The translations under genes and the position numbers were made by a program. 8,909 bases of DNA from Rickettsiales bacterium (GTDB lineage: Bacteria > Pseudomonadota > Alphaproteobacteria > Rickettsiales > UBA3002): positions 1-8,909 of the forward strand of contig PBPD01000041.1 of the NCBI GenBank assembly GCA_002725445.1, written 5' to 3'. The notes beneath the pieces are model-generated. The model was not told the origin of the DNA, did not search any database, and saw nothing but the letters and a program-made list of their open reading frames with translations. Below, in pieces: positions 1 to 6,204 of this stretch. Each line of letters opens with the position of its first letter. Position 1 is the first letter of the stretch.

Positions 1-1
1 G

Positions 2-664
2 GTGGAAGGGATTATCAACATGCTGGAACTGGCGATGCGACTCAACATCAAATTGTTTCATGCCTCCACCAGTGAAATTTATGGCGACCCGCAAGTGCAC
101 CCGCAGCCGGAAGAATATTGGGGCAACGTGAATACGATTGGTCCGCGCGCCTGCTACGACGAAGGCAAACGCTGCGCAGAAACCTTATGCTTTGATTATT
201 ACCGTCAGGCCAATGTGCGCATTAAAGTAGGGCGCATTTTCAACACTTACGGCCCACGCATGGCACCGGATGATGGGCGCGTTGTGTCCAACTTTATCCT
301 GCAGGCACTGCGCGGCGACGATATCACCGTCTATGGCGACGGCTCGCAAACGCGCTCATTCTGCTATTACACTGATCTGATCGAGGCCTTCATTCGCTTT
401 ATGGCAACAGACGACGACGTAACCGGCCCGATCAATCTGGGTAATCCGGGCGAATATACGATTCTGGAAATCGCCGAAACCGTGATCCGCTTGTCTGGCT
501 CCAGCTCAAAAATCATCCATAAGCCATTGCCAGCTGATGATCCCACCCAACGCCAGCCAAACATTGAAAAAGCCAAGGCAACGCTGGACTGGCAACCCAC
601 CGTGGGGCTGGAAGACGGGTTGAAGGAAACGATCAAATATTTCCAGACCCTTATTGAAGCATAA
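2..664 (+). CDS. UDP-glucuronate decarboxylase (UDP-xylose synthase), 5'-truncated by window edge
   Basis: This is a short-chain dehydrogenase/reductase family enzyme that converts UDP-glucuronate to UDP-xylose with bound NAD+, acting in the cytosol to supply surface polysaccharide. The visible 220 residues contain the catalytic region: STSEIYGDP at 22-30, the YxxxK pair Tyr52/Lys56 in GPRACYDEGKR, then RIFNTYGPRM (78-87) and YGDGSQTRSFCY (111-122). The long WGNVN-IGPRACYDEGKR block is typical of UXS enzymes rather than of dTDP-glucose dehydratases or GalE. The N-terminal NAD-binding GxxGxxG segment, roughly 95 residues, lies outside the window, so the GTG at position 2 is almost certainly an internal codon. 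The C-terminus is complete. The convergent downstream neighbour is manC, another sugar-nucleotide gene. The family call is firm; exact specificity within the UXS/UDP-apiose group is inferred from similarity. Confidence 0.9.
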   Translation: MEGIINMLELAMRLNIKLFHASTSEIYGDPQVHPQPEEYWGNVNTIGPRACYDEGKRCAETLCFDYYRQANVRIKVGRIFNTYGPRMAPDDGRVVSNFILQALRGDDITVYGDGSQTRSFCYYTDLIEAFIRFMATDDDVTGPINLGNPGEYTILEIAETVIRLSGSSSKIIHKPLPADDPTQRQPNIEKAKATLDWQPTVGLEDGLKETIKYFQTLIEA

Positions 665-772
665 GCGCCTTTATTCCGCTCGCAAAATGACGGGCAGAAT
701 GACACGAATTTTTCTATGGAAAAGTGGCCGATTATCAGGCATCTATCAATAAGCGCACAGCACTAACCAGCC

Positions 773-781
773 TGTGGATAA
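773..781 (-). promoter_or_regulatory. DnaA box, perfect 9-mer
   Basis: The plus strand reads TGTGGATAA, the complement of TTATCCACA, the high-affinity DnaA box of the type found in E. coli oriC. It lies in a non-coding gap and has a second match 56 bp away in the same orientation. The match is directly visible; binding is an inference. Confidence 0.5.
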
Positions 782-828
782 CTCTGAGAGATAGAGCCCC
801 AAGCTTATGAATTATTTGTAAAATTTTA

Positions 829-837
829 TGTGAATAA
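829..837 (-). promoter_or_regulatory. DnaA box, consensus TTATNCACA variant
   Basis: The plus strand reads TGTGAATAA, the complement of TTATTCACA, which fits the relaxed consensus TTWTNCACA. It follows a run of almost pure A/T (811-828) and points the same way as the perfect box at 773-781. Alone it would be weak evidence; the pairing across an AT-rich segment is what makes it notable. Confidence 0.35.
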
Positions 838-963
838 GTGAGTGGCGGTGATCGTCTCACACACATGTATTATTGTTCTTTTGCTGCAAGAATTCCTACC
901 CCCTTCTACGAATACACGCAACCTCTTTTATGAAAAAATTGTAAGCTGGGGATATCCTGTGAT

Positions 964-2379
964 TTACGCGCGACCGAAATCGTCTTCCAGCCGCTCTATA
1001 TCTGCTTCACTGAGATGGGAACCCGATTGCACCTCAATAATGATCAGGGGTGTGTCGCCTGCATTTTCGATACGGTGTGAAGCACCTTGCGGCACATACA
1101 TAGACTGATTCGCCTGCAATATCTGCACCTCATCTTCGCAATGAACCACCGCCTGGCCTTCAATCACTACCCAATGCTCCGCGCGATGGCGATGGCGTTG
1201 CAGCGACAATTTGGCGCGCGGATTTATATGCAGTTTTTTTACCAATGCATGCTCGCTGGCAAAAACACGTTCATAATGCCCCCAGGGGCGAAACTCGGTG
1301 CGGTGCATCTCTATCTCGCTGCGGTGCTGCGCCTTCAGCTGCGCCACCACATGCCCCACCTGCTGCGCGGCGTGCTTGTGTGTTACCAGCACCGCATCTT
1401 TGGTGCTCACCACAATCATATTTTCCACCCCCTGCAACACGGTCAGCATATCTTCGCTATGCACGACGTTATTATGGGCATCGAGCGTTAATACATCGCC
1501 GTGGTGGGCATTGCCGCTGGCATCATGTGGCATGGTAGCGGCCAACGCATCCCACGAGCCGATGTCCGACCATTCCAGCAATAACGGCATAACGAGTGCT
1601 TTGTCGGTATGTTCCATTACCGCGTAATCGATGGAGATATTGGCAGCGTCACAGAATGCTGCGCCTAACCGTATAAAATCAAGATCTGCCGTGGCGGTCT
1701 CTACCGAACGGGTAGCCGCATTCCATATCTCTGGCGCGTGGTGGTGAAAGGCCTCGCGCATGGCTGGGACATCAAACAGAAACATGCCGCTATTCCACCA
1801 ATAATTGCCCGCCTGCACATATTGTTGCGCCGTAGCACTATCAGGCTTTTCATGAAACGCCTGCACGTTCTGCAACGCGCCGTCGGGGCTAATGGCTGAG
1901 CCTGCCTGAATATAACCATAACCCGTTTCGCTATAGGCGGGCGCGATACCAAATGTCACGATATGCCCCTGCGGCAAAGCCTGGGCAGCGCTTTGCATAG
2001 CCTGCCGCCAACGCGTCGCATCCTCAATATAATGATCGGCTGGCAATGCGAGTATGGTGGCATCTGGGGAATGCTGTGCAATATAGGCGGTGGCCGCCGC
2101 TATACTAGCCGCGGTATTACGGCCTTCCGGTTCCAACATAATAGTGGCTTGTTCAACACCCAACTCACGCAACTGCTCAGCGATAGTGAAGCGGTGCTCA
2201 TTCCGGCACAAGACCAGAGGCGCAGCAAATTCGGGGGTCATTACCCGCTGCAAACTGTGCTGAAGAAGACTTTGCTTATCAATAAGCGGCAATAACTGTT
2301 TGGGATAATGTGCACGGGAGAGTGGCCATAGGCGTGTACCAGCCCCGCCCGCGAGAATAATCGGATGTATCATGCGCAT
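964..2379 (-). CDS. manC: Mannose-1-phosphate guanylyltransferase / mannose-6-phosphate isomerase (type II PMI-GMP)
   Basis: This bifunctional cytosolic enzyme makes GDP-mannose for exopolysaccharide or lipopolysaccharide. The 471-residue length is usual for the family. The N-terminal nucleotidyltransferase domain shows GGAGTRLWPLSR (11-22) with PKQ (26-28), LPADH (112-116), FHEKPD (175-180), WNSGMF (195-200), SIDYAVME (249-256) and WSDIGSW (270-276). The C-terminal cupin isomerase domain starts near residue 357, with RPWG (364-367) and the metal-binding segment QRHRHRAEHW (394-403), where many homologues have QMHHHRAEHW. The start is supported by an upstream AAGGTAGG; an ATG two codons further in (2371-2373) is an equally possible start. 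It converges on the UDP-glucuronate decarboxylase gene and diverges from the exported-protein/sigma operon. The gene is intact with no sign of transfer. Confidence 0.94.
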   Translation of the reverse strand: MRMIHPIILAGGAGTRLWPLSRAHYPKQLLPLIDKQSLLQHSLQRVMTPEFAAPLVLCRNEHRFTIAEQLRELGVEQATIMLEPEGRNTAASIAAATAYIAQHSPDATILALPADHYIEDATRWRQAMQSAAQALPQGHIVTFGIAPAYSETGYGYIQAGSAISPDGALQNVQAFHEKPDSATAQQYVQAGNYWWNSGMFLFDVPAMREAFHHHAPEIWNAATRSVETATADLDFIRLGAAFCDAANISIDYAVMEHTDKALVMPLLLEWSDIGSWDALAATMPHDASGNAHHGDVLTLDAHNNVVHSEDMLTVLQGVENMIVVSTKDAVLVTHKHAAQQVGHVVAQLKAQHRSEIEMHRTEFRPWGHYERVFASEHALVKKLHINPRAKLSLQRHRHRAEHWVVIEGQAVVHCEDEVQILQANQSMYVPQGASHRIENAGDTPLIIIEVQSGSHLSEADIERLEDDFGRA

Positions 2380-2422
2380 TTCCTACCTTAAGTTGAAAAT
2401 AGCGTACTTCGCCTCTCGCTGC

Positions 2423-2431
2423 TTTTTTTTT
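2423..2431 (+). other. Run of nine T in the manC / exported-protein divergent region
   Basis: Nine consecutive T (nine A on the manC strand) lie about 45 bp upstream of the manC start. The only preceding plus-strand inverted repeat is a 4-bp AGCG/CGCT with a 12-nt loop, too weak for a terminator. It could be an A-tract upstream of the manC promoter or simply a homopolymer prone to length change. No clear -35/-10 pair was found in 2380-2501 for either gene. Confidence 0.3.
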
Positions 2432-2501
2432 GCGTTATGGCGCGAAGGATACCAATATTAGCGGCGTATAAGTGGTATAGATAACACAATGGAGGACACA
2501 C

Positions 2502-2861
2502 ATGCGAACCCTGATCTATTCCCTGACTGCCGCCGCACTGCTTACAGGCACAACGGCACCGGCCTTTGCACAGGATAATATGACGCCCGAGCAACGCCGT
2601 GAGCGCTACGAACAAATGAGCCAGCAGGAGCGCGCGAAATTTCGTAGCGAGCGACGCGAAGAATGGCAGAAAATGTCGCAAACCGAGAAGCTGAAGATCA
2701 TTGAGAAAAAGCGTGCAGAACGCATTCAACATATGAATGAGAAATGGAATAAGATGAGCGATGAAGAGAAAATCAAACATGTAGAAAGCATGTTTAATCG
2801 CGAACATTTCAAAAAACATGGTGGTAAATTTGCCGATGACGATGAGCGCAAGCGCCGCTAG
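2502..2861 (+). CDS. Small exported protein with charged, helix-rich mature part
   Basis: The product has 119 residues. A Sec signal peptide is clear: MRT, a hydrophobic core (residues 4-16), and a likely cleavage after AFA at position 23. The mature part is almost entirely charged helix with repeated starts of the form M-[ST]-x-x-[EQ]: MTPEQ (27), MSQQE (39), MSQTE (58) and MSDEE (85), each followed by Arg/Lys/Glu-rich helices with Trp at 55 and 82. The pattern recalls DUF3106 and LTxxQ (Spy/ZraP-like) periplasmic proteins, but I cannot assign a family. The start has a strong GGAGGA about 6 nt upstream. The stop lies inside the following sigma-factor gene, so the two are probably translationally coupled. 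I infer a periplasmic location and a link to envelope or metal stress sensing from this context only. Confidence 0.8.
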   Translation: MRTLIYSLTAAALLTGTTAPAFAQDNMTPEQRRERYEQMSQQERAKFRSERREEWQKMSQTEKLKIIEKKRAERIQHMNEKWNKMSDEEKIKHVESMFNREHFKKHGGKFADDDERKRR

Positions 2862-3456
2862 TAGCGTGGATGAAACAATAGCCGCAGACGCAGCGCACGA
2901 TCCATTTGTGGATACGGCGGACGAAGTGCTGGCGGATTATACGGTAAGTGGTCATGCCGGCGCTTTCAGTGCGCTGTTAGCGCGCCACTCCACCCGCTAT
3001 TACCATGTGGCTTATCGGCTGGTGCTGAATCAGCAGGATGCGGAAGACATCGTGCAAACTGCGTTCGTGAAATTATGGCAGGGCAAAGCACGCTGGAAGG
3101 CGGGTAAAAAGGCGAAGTTTACCAGTTGGTTCCATCGCATTGTGCATAATGCCGCTATTGATCTATTGCGCCGACGCAAACCCTCCAGTTCGCTGGACGT
3201 AACCCCGCTTGTCGATGGGCAGCCCGCACAAGATGACACGCTAGTGCAAAATCAGGAAACCGACGCGCTGCATTCAGCCCTGCATAGCCTTACCGACAAA
3301 CAGCGCGGTGCAGTGGTCTATTTTTATTACGAAAACCTGCCGCAAAAAGAGATTGCCCGCATCATGGGCTGTTCGGTTAAGGCAGTAGAATCATTATTGA
3401 GTCGAGCGAAGCAAGAATTGAAAGGAGCTTTGGAGAAAGATGGACATAAACGATAA
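2836..3456 (+). CDS. ECF-type RNA polymerase sigma factor
   Basis: This is a sigma-70 family group 4 factor that would direct RNA polymerase to a small regulon. Counting from ATG 2842 (204 residues), region 2 spans about 40-112, with the -10-recognition helix around DAEDIVQTAFVKLWQ (66-80) and FTSWFHRIVHNAAIDLLRRR (93-112). Region 4 spans about 140-196, with a helix-turn-helix in ENLPQKEIARIMGCSVKAVESLLSRAKQEL. Sigma regions 1.1 and 3 are absent, as in ECF factors. Three ATGs are possible (2818, 2836, 2842). The first has no ribosome binding site, whereas GGTGG at 2820-2824 lies 11 nt before 2836, so I chose 2836; 2842 remains possible. Either way it overlaps the exported-protein gene upstream and the likely anti-sigma gene downstream (17 nt). 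ECF subgroup is not assigned. Confidence 0.9.
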   Translation: MTMSASAASSVDETIAADAAHDPFVDTADEVLADYTVSGHAGAFSALLARHSTRYYHVAYRLVLNQQDAEDIVQTAFVKLWQGKARWKAGKKAKFTSWFHRIVHNAAIDLLRRRKPSSSLDVTPLVDGQPAQDDTLVQNQETDALHSALHSLTDKQRGAVVYFYYENLPQKEIARIMGCSVKAVESLLSRAKQELKGALEKDGHKR

Positions 3457-3775
3457 ACGCATAGCCTCGGCGCTGCACGACTTATCGGTACCAGCGCCAT
3501 CAAGTAATCTGGACTATCGCATTGTGGCAGCCGCAAAACAGGCAGACCAGACGCACGCCAGCCTGTTCGACAAAATACGTCGTGTGCGCAACCGCATGCG
3601 CCTGCCCGAAGTGCAATTTGCCGCCATGGTGGCGACGGTTATATTGGTGATAGGTGTTGGCGCACTATTGGATACGCAGCAGGCTAGCCCTGCCTTACCG
3701 TCAACGGTAAATGGCACGGACATTCTGGTAGATGTGCAATTTGGTGAAGAGATGTTGAATAATATTGATGTGTAA
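3440..3775 (+). CDS. Putative one-TM anti-sigma factor
   Basis: The product has 111 residues: a cytoplasmic N-terminal part (1-57) with a basic stretch KIRRVRNRMRLPE just before the membrane, one hydrophobic segment (about 59-78, AAMVATVILVIGVGALL) and a short extracytoplasmic tail of about 33 residues. It starts inside the sigma gene, with AAAGGAG and GGAG upstream, which is the usual arrangement for co-translated sigma/anti-sigma pairs. No cysteine occurs anywhere, so the HxxxCxxC zinc motif of ZAS-type anti-sigma factors is absent. The role rests on position, topology and size rather than on a recognised domain. It ends 2 bp from the stop of the convergent MauE/DoxX-type gene. Confidence 0.7.
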   Translation: MDINDKRIASALHDLSVPAPSSNLDYRIVAAAKQADQTHASLFDKIRRVRNRMRLPEVQFAAMVATVILVIGVGALLDTQQASPALPSTVNGTDILVDVQFGEEMLNNIDV

Positions 3776-3777
3776 TT

Positions 3778-4308
3778 TTACATTACGCCAAACTGCATCA
3801 CTAACATGAGCGCTGCCATTGCAGCCATGCCAATATCTTCAGTAAGTGTTACGGTGGATAGTGGCACGTCCAGAATAGAACCCATGCATGGACAATTAAT
3901 GTCCAGCCCCTCACGTAATGCTTTGACCACCCCGATGGTGCCTATACCCATCACCAATATGGTTGCGATGTATGTCGCAGTTGGGGCTATAAAAGACAAA
4001 TATGCCAGCCCTAATGCAAGCTCAATAAAGGGATAAATATAGCCATAAGTGCGCGTGCGTTTGGCGATAATGTCATACATTTCAAATCCGTCTGCAAACG
4101 CATCGGGATGAAATAATTTAAGCAGTGCAAATACCGATAGGAAGAAGCCCATAAAGTAATGCATGCCTTGCATAACGCCACCATTTACCGAGTAAGTGGT
4201 GGCGAGTCCTGCAGCCAGCGCCACAAGAATCAAACTAATGAGCGGCCAGTAATCATTGAGTGATTCGCCGCGTGAGTCGTCACGTGTATTGAATGTTGCG
4301 TTAGCCAT
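3778..4308 (-). CDS. MauE/DoxX-type redox-associated inner-membrane protein
   Basis: The product has 176 residues with a polar N-terminus (1-20) and about five hydrophobic segments, near 21-39, 48-66, 91-108, 110-128 and 153-173. Features I recognise from the MauE/DoxX redox-associated family are FMGFFLSVFALLKLFHPDAFADGFEMYDIIAKR (split here across 52-84), YGYIYPFIELALGLAYL (88-104) and the segment with Cys139-Pro-Cys141 followed by MGSILDVPLSTVTLTED. MauE itself acts in methylamine dehydrogenase maturation, and related proteins are proposed to handle disulfide or electron transfer across the membrane. No other mau gene is present, so methylamine metabolism is not supported. The start ATG has AGG about 8 nt upstream. 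It is convergent with the sigma/anti-sigma operon and divergent from the unknown gene at 4451. Its partner and substrate are unknown. Confidence 0.75.
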   Translation of the reverse strand: MANATFNTRDDSRGESLNDYWPLISLILVALAAGLATTYSVNGGVMQGMHYFMGFFLSVFALLKLFHPDAFADGFEMYDIIAKRTRTYGYIYPFIELALGLAYLSFIAPTATYIATILVMGIGTIGVVKALREGLDINCPCMGSILDVPLSTVTLTEDIGMAAMAALMLVMQFGVM

Positions 4309-4393
4309 ACTCTGACCTAATCAACTTGCTGCTAAAAATGCCATTAGTAAGCGCATTTGATTCGCCCTTCATGCTTTGAGCTATGTCGGTTGA

Positions 4394-4422
4394 TTGAATC
4401 TTTATGGGCTGAATTTCATACT
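4394..4422 (+). promoter_or_regulatory. Possible sigma70-type promoter for the gene at 4451
   Basis: TTGAAT (4394-4399) and CATACT (4417-4422) are separated by 17 bp, matching five and four of six consensus bases, and lie 28 bp before the start codon of the downstream gene. The same TTG could be read as a start of a longer protein, but a promoter is a better explanation because the real start has its own strong Shine-Dalgarno sequence. This is a visual match only. Confidence 0.35.
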
Positions 4423-4450
4423 CACAGGTATAAGCAAAAGGAGTATTATT

Positions 4451-4855
4451 ATGGTTAAATCACGCAATACAGATGCACCACGCATCGCAGAAGACGTAAT
4501 GGAACAAAGCGAAGATCATCCCTATAACGCATTGCGCAATATGATCCGCGAAGAGAAAAAGACCCTCATGGCGTGCGATGTGTATGATCATATGAACGAC
4601 TGGACAAACCATGTGCGCCGTTGCCAGAACGGTGAGATGGACGCCTGCGACTGGCTAAGTGACAATGGGCAGGAAACGCTGGACGAAATAGCGCGCATTT
4701 TAAAATTAGACGATATTGACGATACGAAAGTGCCGGAAATGAGCCAGCAGTTGCGTCGCGAGATTCGCGATTTACTGGTCAGCTCGATTGAAGATGACTG
4801 GAAAGAAATCTCTTTCGGGCCTGGCAAAGACACGCATAAAAGTGCGGCGGCCTAA
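4451..4855 (+). CDS. Acidic cytoplasmic protein of unknown function
   Basis: The product has 134 residues, with no signal peptide or membrane segment. I do not recognise a family. It is strongly acidic and helical in appearance, with a central segment rich in Trp and Cys (MACDVYDHMNDW at 40-51, RCQNGEMDACDWL at 57-69; cysteines at 42, 58 and 66), an acidic stretch LDDIDD (86-91) and a helix SQQLRREIRDLLVSSIEDDW (98-117). The ATG at 4451 is chosen because AAAAGGAG lies about 8 nt upstream; the 19 further in-frame codons before it look like promoter and leader sequence. It is transcribed away from the MauE/DoxX-type gene, and its stop overlaps by 4 nt the stop of the convergent TRIC-family gene. 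The spaced cysteines could bind a metal, but that is speculation. Confidence 0.75.
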   Translation: MVKSRNTDAPRIAEDVMEQSEDHPYNALRNMIREEKKTLMACDVYDHMNDWTNHVRRCQNGEMDACDWLSDNGQETLDEIARILKLDDIDDTKVPEMSQQLRREIRDLLVSSIEDDWKEISFGPGKDTHKSAAA

Positions 4856-5475
4856 TTATCATGTTCTACCCGCAGGCGCGGTAACTGCCAGCGCTTGCGG
4901 TAGGCCAGCAACCGAATAAGCAGCGCCACCAGAAATACGAAAGTGACGGTCAGCTCTGTCTGTAATCCTATGATGTGCAATCCATAGATAGCGGCACCCA
5001 GCAAAATGGCAATACTGCCATAGAAATCGCTGTTCAGGACGGAAGGCACTTCATTTACCATGACATCACGCACAATACCGCCCCCCGTAGCGGTGAGAAA
5101 TGCCAGTACCATCACACCAAAAATATTCAGACCAGACTCTACCCCTACCATCGCGCCTGTCACGCTGAAGGCTACCAGCCCCAGAGAGTCGGATAACACG
5201 AACATGCGGCTTTTCTCGACCCACGCGAAACGCTGTAATTTGAATGCGAACGCAATAATCAACACGCCCAGCACCATATAAAACGCGGACAGGTCAGTCA
5301 GCACCCACGGTGTGCGGTTCACCAGCACATCGCGCAATGCACCGCCGCCATTGGCTGTCAGCATCGACAGTATGAACACGCCCATCACATCCAATTCCTT
5401 GCGTACACCCACAAGAAAACCACTAAAGGCAAAGGCGATGCCTCCTACCCATGAGGCGATTGTAAAAATATCCAT
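4852..5475 (-). CDS. TRIC / UPF0126 family membrane protein (YicG-like)
   Basis: The 207-residue inner-membrane protein has the two-repeat architecture of the bacterial trimeric intracellular cation channel family, about 205 residues in homologues such as E. coli YicG. Each repeat has a Gly-rich kinked helix: ANGGGALRDVLVN (41-53) and ATGGGIVRDVMVNEVPSVL (129-147). About seven hydrophobic segments are visible (near 3-22, 30-42, 63-79, 92-111, 118-129, 151-168 and 174-191), followed by a basic cytoplasmic tail. Family members conduct cations in crystallographic and electrophysiological work; the substrate here is unknown. The ATG at 5475 has GGGGA about 9 nt upstream; an in-frame TTG 18 codons earlier is not a convincing start. 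The gene follows the ahpCD terminator, so it probably has its own promoter in 5476-5547, where I saw no good hexamer pair. Confidence 0.9.
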   Translation of the reverse strand: MDIFTIASWVGGIAFAFSGFLVGVRKELDVMGVFILSMLTANGGGALRDVLVNRTPWVLTDLSAFYMVLGVLIIAFAFKLQRFAWVEKSRMFVLSDSLGLVAFSVTGAMVGVESGLNIFGVMVLAFLTATGGGIVRDVMVNEVPSVLNSDFYGSIAILLGAAIYGLHIIGLQTELTVTFVFLVALLIRLLAYRKRWQLPRLRVEHDN

Positions 5476-5547
5476 GCTGCGTTCCCCAACTATTGCTTCT
5501 TCTTTCTCAGAGAATGCGGCTGACTGCAACGGTTTTCAACATATCGC

Positions 5548-5573
5548 AAAAAGGCGACAGTTCCCTGCCGCCT
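5548..5573 (-). terminator. Intrinsic terminator of the ahpC-ahpD operon
   Basis: Read on the minus strand, AGGCGGCAG (5573-5565), loop GGAA (a GNRA tetraloop, 5564-5561) and CTGTCGCCT (5560-5552) form a 9-bp stem with one G-U pair. T residues follow directly (TTTTT at 5552-5548, the first shared with the stem). It begins 26 bp after the ahpD stop codon. On the plus strand no T-run follows, so it acts in one direction. This is the only textbook rho-independent terminator in the window. Confidence 0.88.
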
Positions 5574-5599
5574 CTTTGGTGTGCTTTATAATCTGTTTC

Positions 5600-6163
5600 T
5601 TAGGCTGCCTGCGCCGCCTGCGTATCCGCTTGTGCGGTTTCGATTCCCAGTGCTTGCGCAGCCGCAGCCAGCACCGCCGCAATGCGAATGGAAGACTGCA
5701 CGCCTTGCTTGGAAATGCCCGCTTTGGTCACTTCATTTATATGTGCGTCGATGCACATGCCGCAGCCATTAATGGCAGAGACCGCCAGACTCATCAGCTC
5801 GAAATCCACTTTTTCAATGCCTGGACTGCCAATCACGTTCATACGCAATTGCGCCGGCAATTGTGCGTATTCCTTGTCGCTCGCCAGATGCACAAAACGG
5901 TAATAGACATTATTCATACCCATGATGGTGGCAGCCGCTTTTGCTGCGTTCACCTCGGCATCGCTTAATGTGTCTGCTACTTGCGCCTGCACATGCTCAA
6001 TGATAGTGGCGTGCTGTGTTGCATAGGCCGAGGCCAGTGCAATGCCATAGGTTTGATTAAGACTCAGCCCTTCATTGCTGTCTTCCGAAATCACCTTGCC
6101 CAGATTCAACTTGGTGTCTTTCGCATAGTCGGGCATCAATTGTTTTAATGCTTGAATACTCAT
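5600..6163 (-). CDS. ahpD: AhpD-type alkylhydroperoxidase, CMD family
   Basis: The product has 187 residues and belongs to the carboxymuconolactone decarboxylase/AhpD fold. In Mycobacterium tuberculosis, AhpD is a disulfide reductase for AhpC and has weak peroxidase activity. The catalytic motif is NGCGMCIDAH, with Cys134, Cys137 and His141, and Glu122 lies at the spacing of M. tuberculosis Glu118. These match Cys130/Cys133/His137 with an offset of four. The residue between the cysteines that corresponds to mycobacterial His132 is Met136. The start at 6163 has AAGGAGAG directly upstream; the 41 in-frame codons before it run into the intergenic hairpin and are not used. It lies 62 bp downstream of ahpC on the same strand and is followed by a strong terminator. 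The C-terminal 20 residues are Ala/Gln-rich and look unstructured. Confidence 0.93.
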   Translation of the reverse strand: MSIQALKQLMPDYAKDTKLNLGKVISEDSNEGLSLNQTYGIALASAYATQHATIIEHVQAQVADTLSDAEVNAAKAAATIMGMNNVYYRFVHLASDKEYAQLPAQLRMNVIGSPGIEKVDFELMSLAVSAINGCGMCIDAHINEVTKAGISKQGVQSSIRIAAVLAAAAQALGIETAQADTQAAQAA

Positions 6164-6180
6164 GATTCTCTCCTTTGGTT

Positions 6181-6204
6181 GGGCGAGGCTATGATGCCCC
6201 GCCC
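6181..6204 (-). other. Hairpin in the ahpC-ahpD intergenic spacer
   Basis: In the mRNA, GGGCGGGGC (6204-6196), loop AUCAUA and GCCUCGCCC (6189-6181) form a 9-bp GC-rich stem with one G-U pair. It begins about 21 nt after the ahpC stop and ends only a few nt before the AAAGGAG ribosome binding site of ahpD. No U-run follows, so it is not an intrinsic terminator. It could stabilise the 3' end of an ahpC transcript or reduce ahpD translation, giving more AhpC than AhpD. Confidence 0.65.

Larger units (their letters stand above)
665..963. other. 299-bp non-coding gap between convergent genes, partly AT-rich, with two DnaA-box matches
   Basis: This stretch lies between the 3' ends of the UDP-glucuronate decarboxylase gene and manC. 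Short reading frames in it show no recognisable protein and no convincing ribosome binding site. It is AT-rich around 811-837 and 908-943. I see two 9-mers fitting the DnaA-box consensus (listed separately), a short palindrome GGATATCC near 950 and a weak inverted repeat GTGAG/CTCAC (838-842 and 856-860). Neither repeat is followed by a T-tract on the appropriate strand, so no intrinsic terminator is supported for either flanking gene. Confidence 0.7.

Noticed and set aside
838..860. Inverted repeat GTGAG / CTCAC as a terminator or operator
   Set aside because: The stem is only 5 bp with a 13-nt loop and no adjoining T-run.
947..960. Palindrome GGATATCC downstream of manC
   Set aside because: It has no loop and no directly adjoining U-tract in the correct place, so it is not a plausible terminator.
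1087..1627. Several open frames of 97-134 codons on the plus strand opposite manC
   Set aside because: They lie antisense to a well-supported manC, have compositions that mirror its codons, and show no ribosome binding site or recognisable domain.
2380..2501. An ECF-type autoregulatory promoter upstream of the exported-protein gene
   Set aside because: GGATACC-like and CGTAT-like elements exist, but their spacing of about 10 bp is too short for an ECF promoter, so no promoter is called.
3141..3149. DnaA-box-like TGTGCATAA
   Set aside because: It fits the relaxed consensus but lies in conserved sigma region 2 coding sequence with no other box nearby, so chance is the simplest explanation.
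5476..5529. An 18-codon N-terminal extension of the TRIC-family protein
   Set aside because: It would start at TTG, carries a charged non-hydrophobic sequence unlike the family, and ATG 5475 has a GGGGA upstream and gives the usual length.
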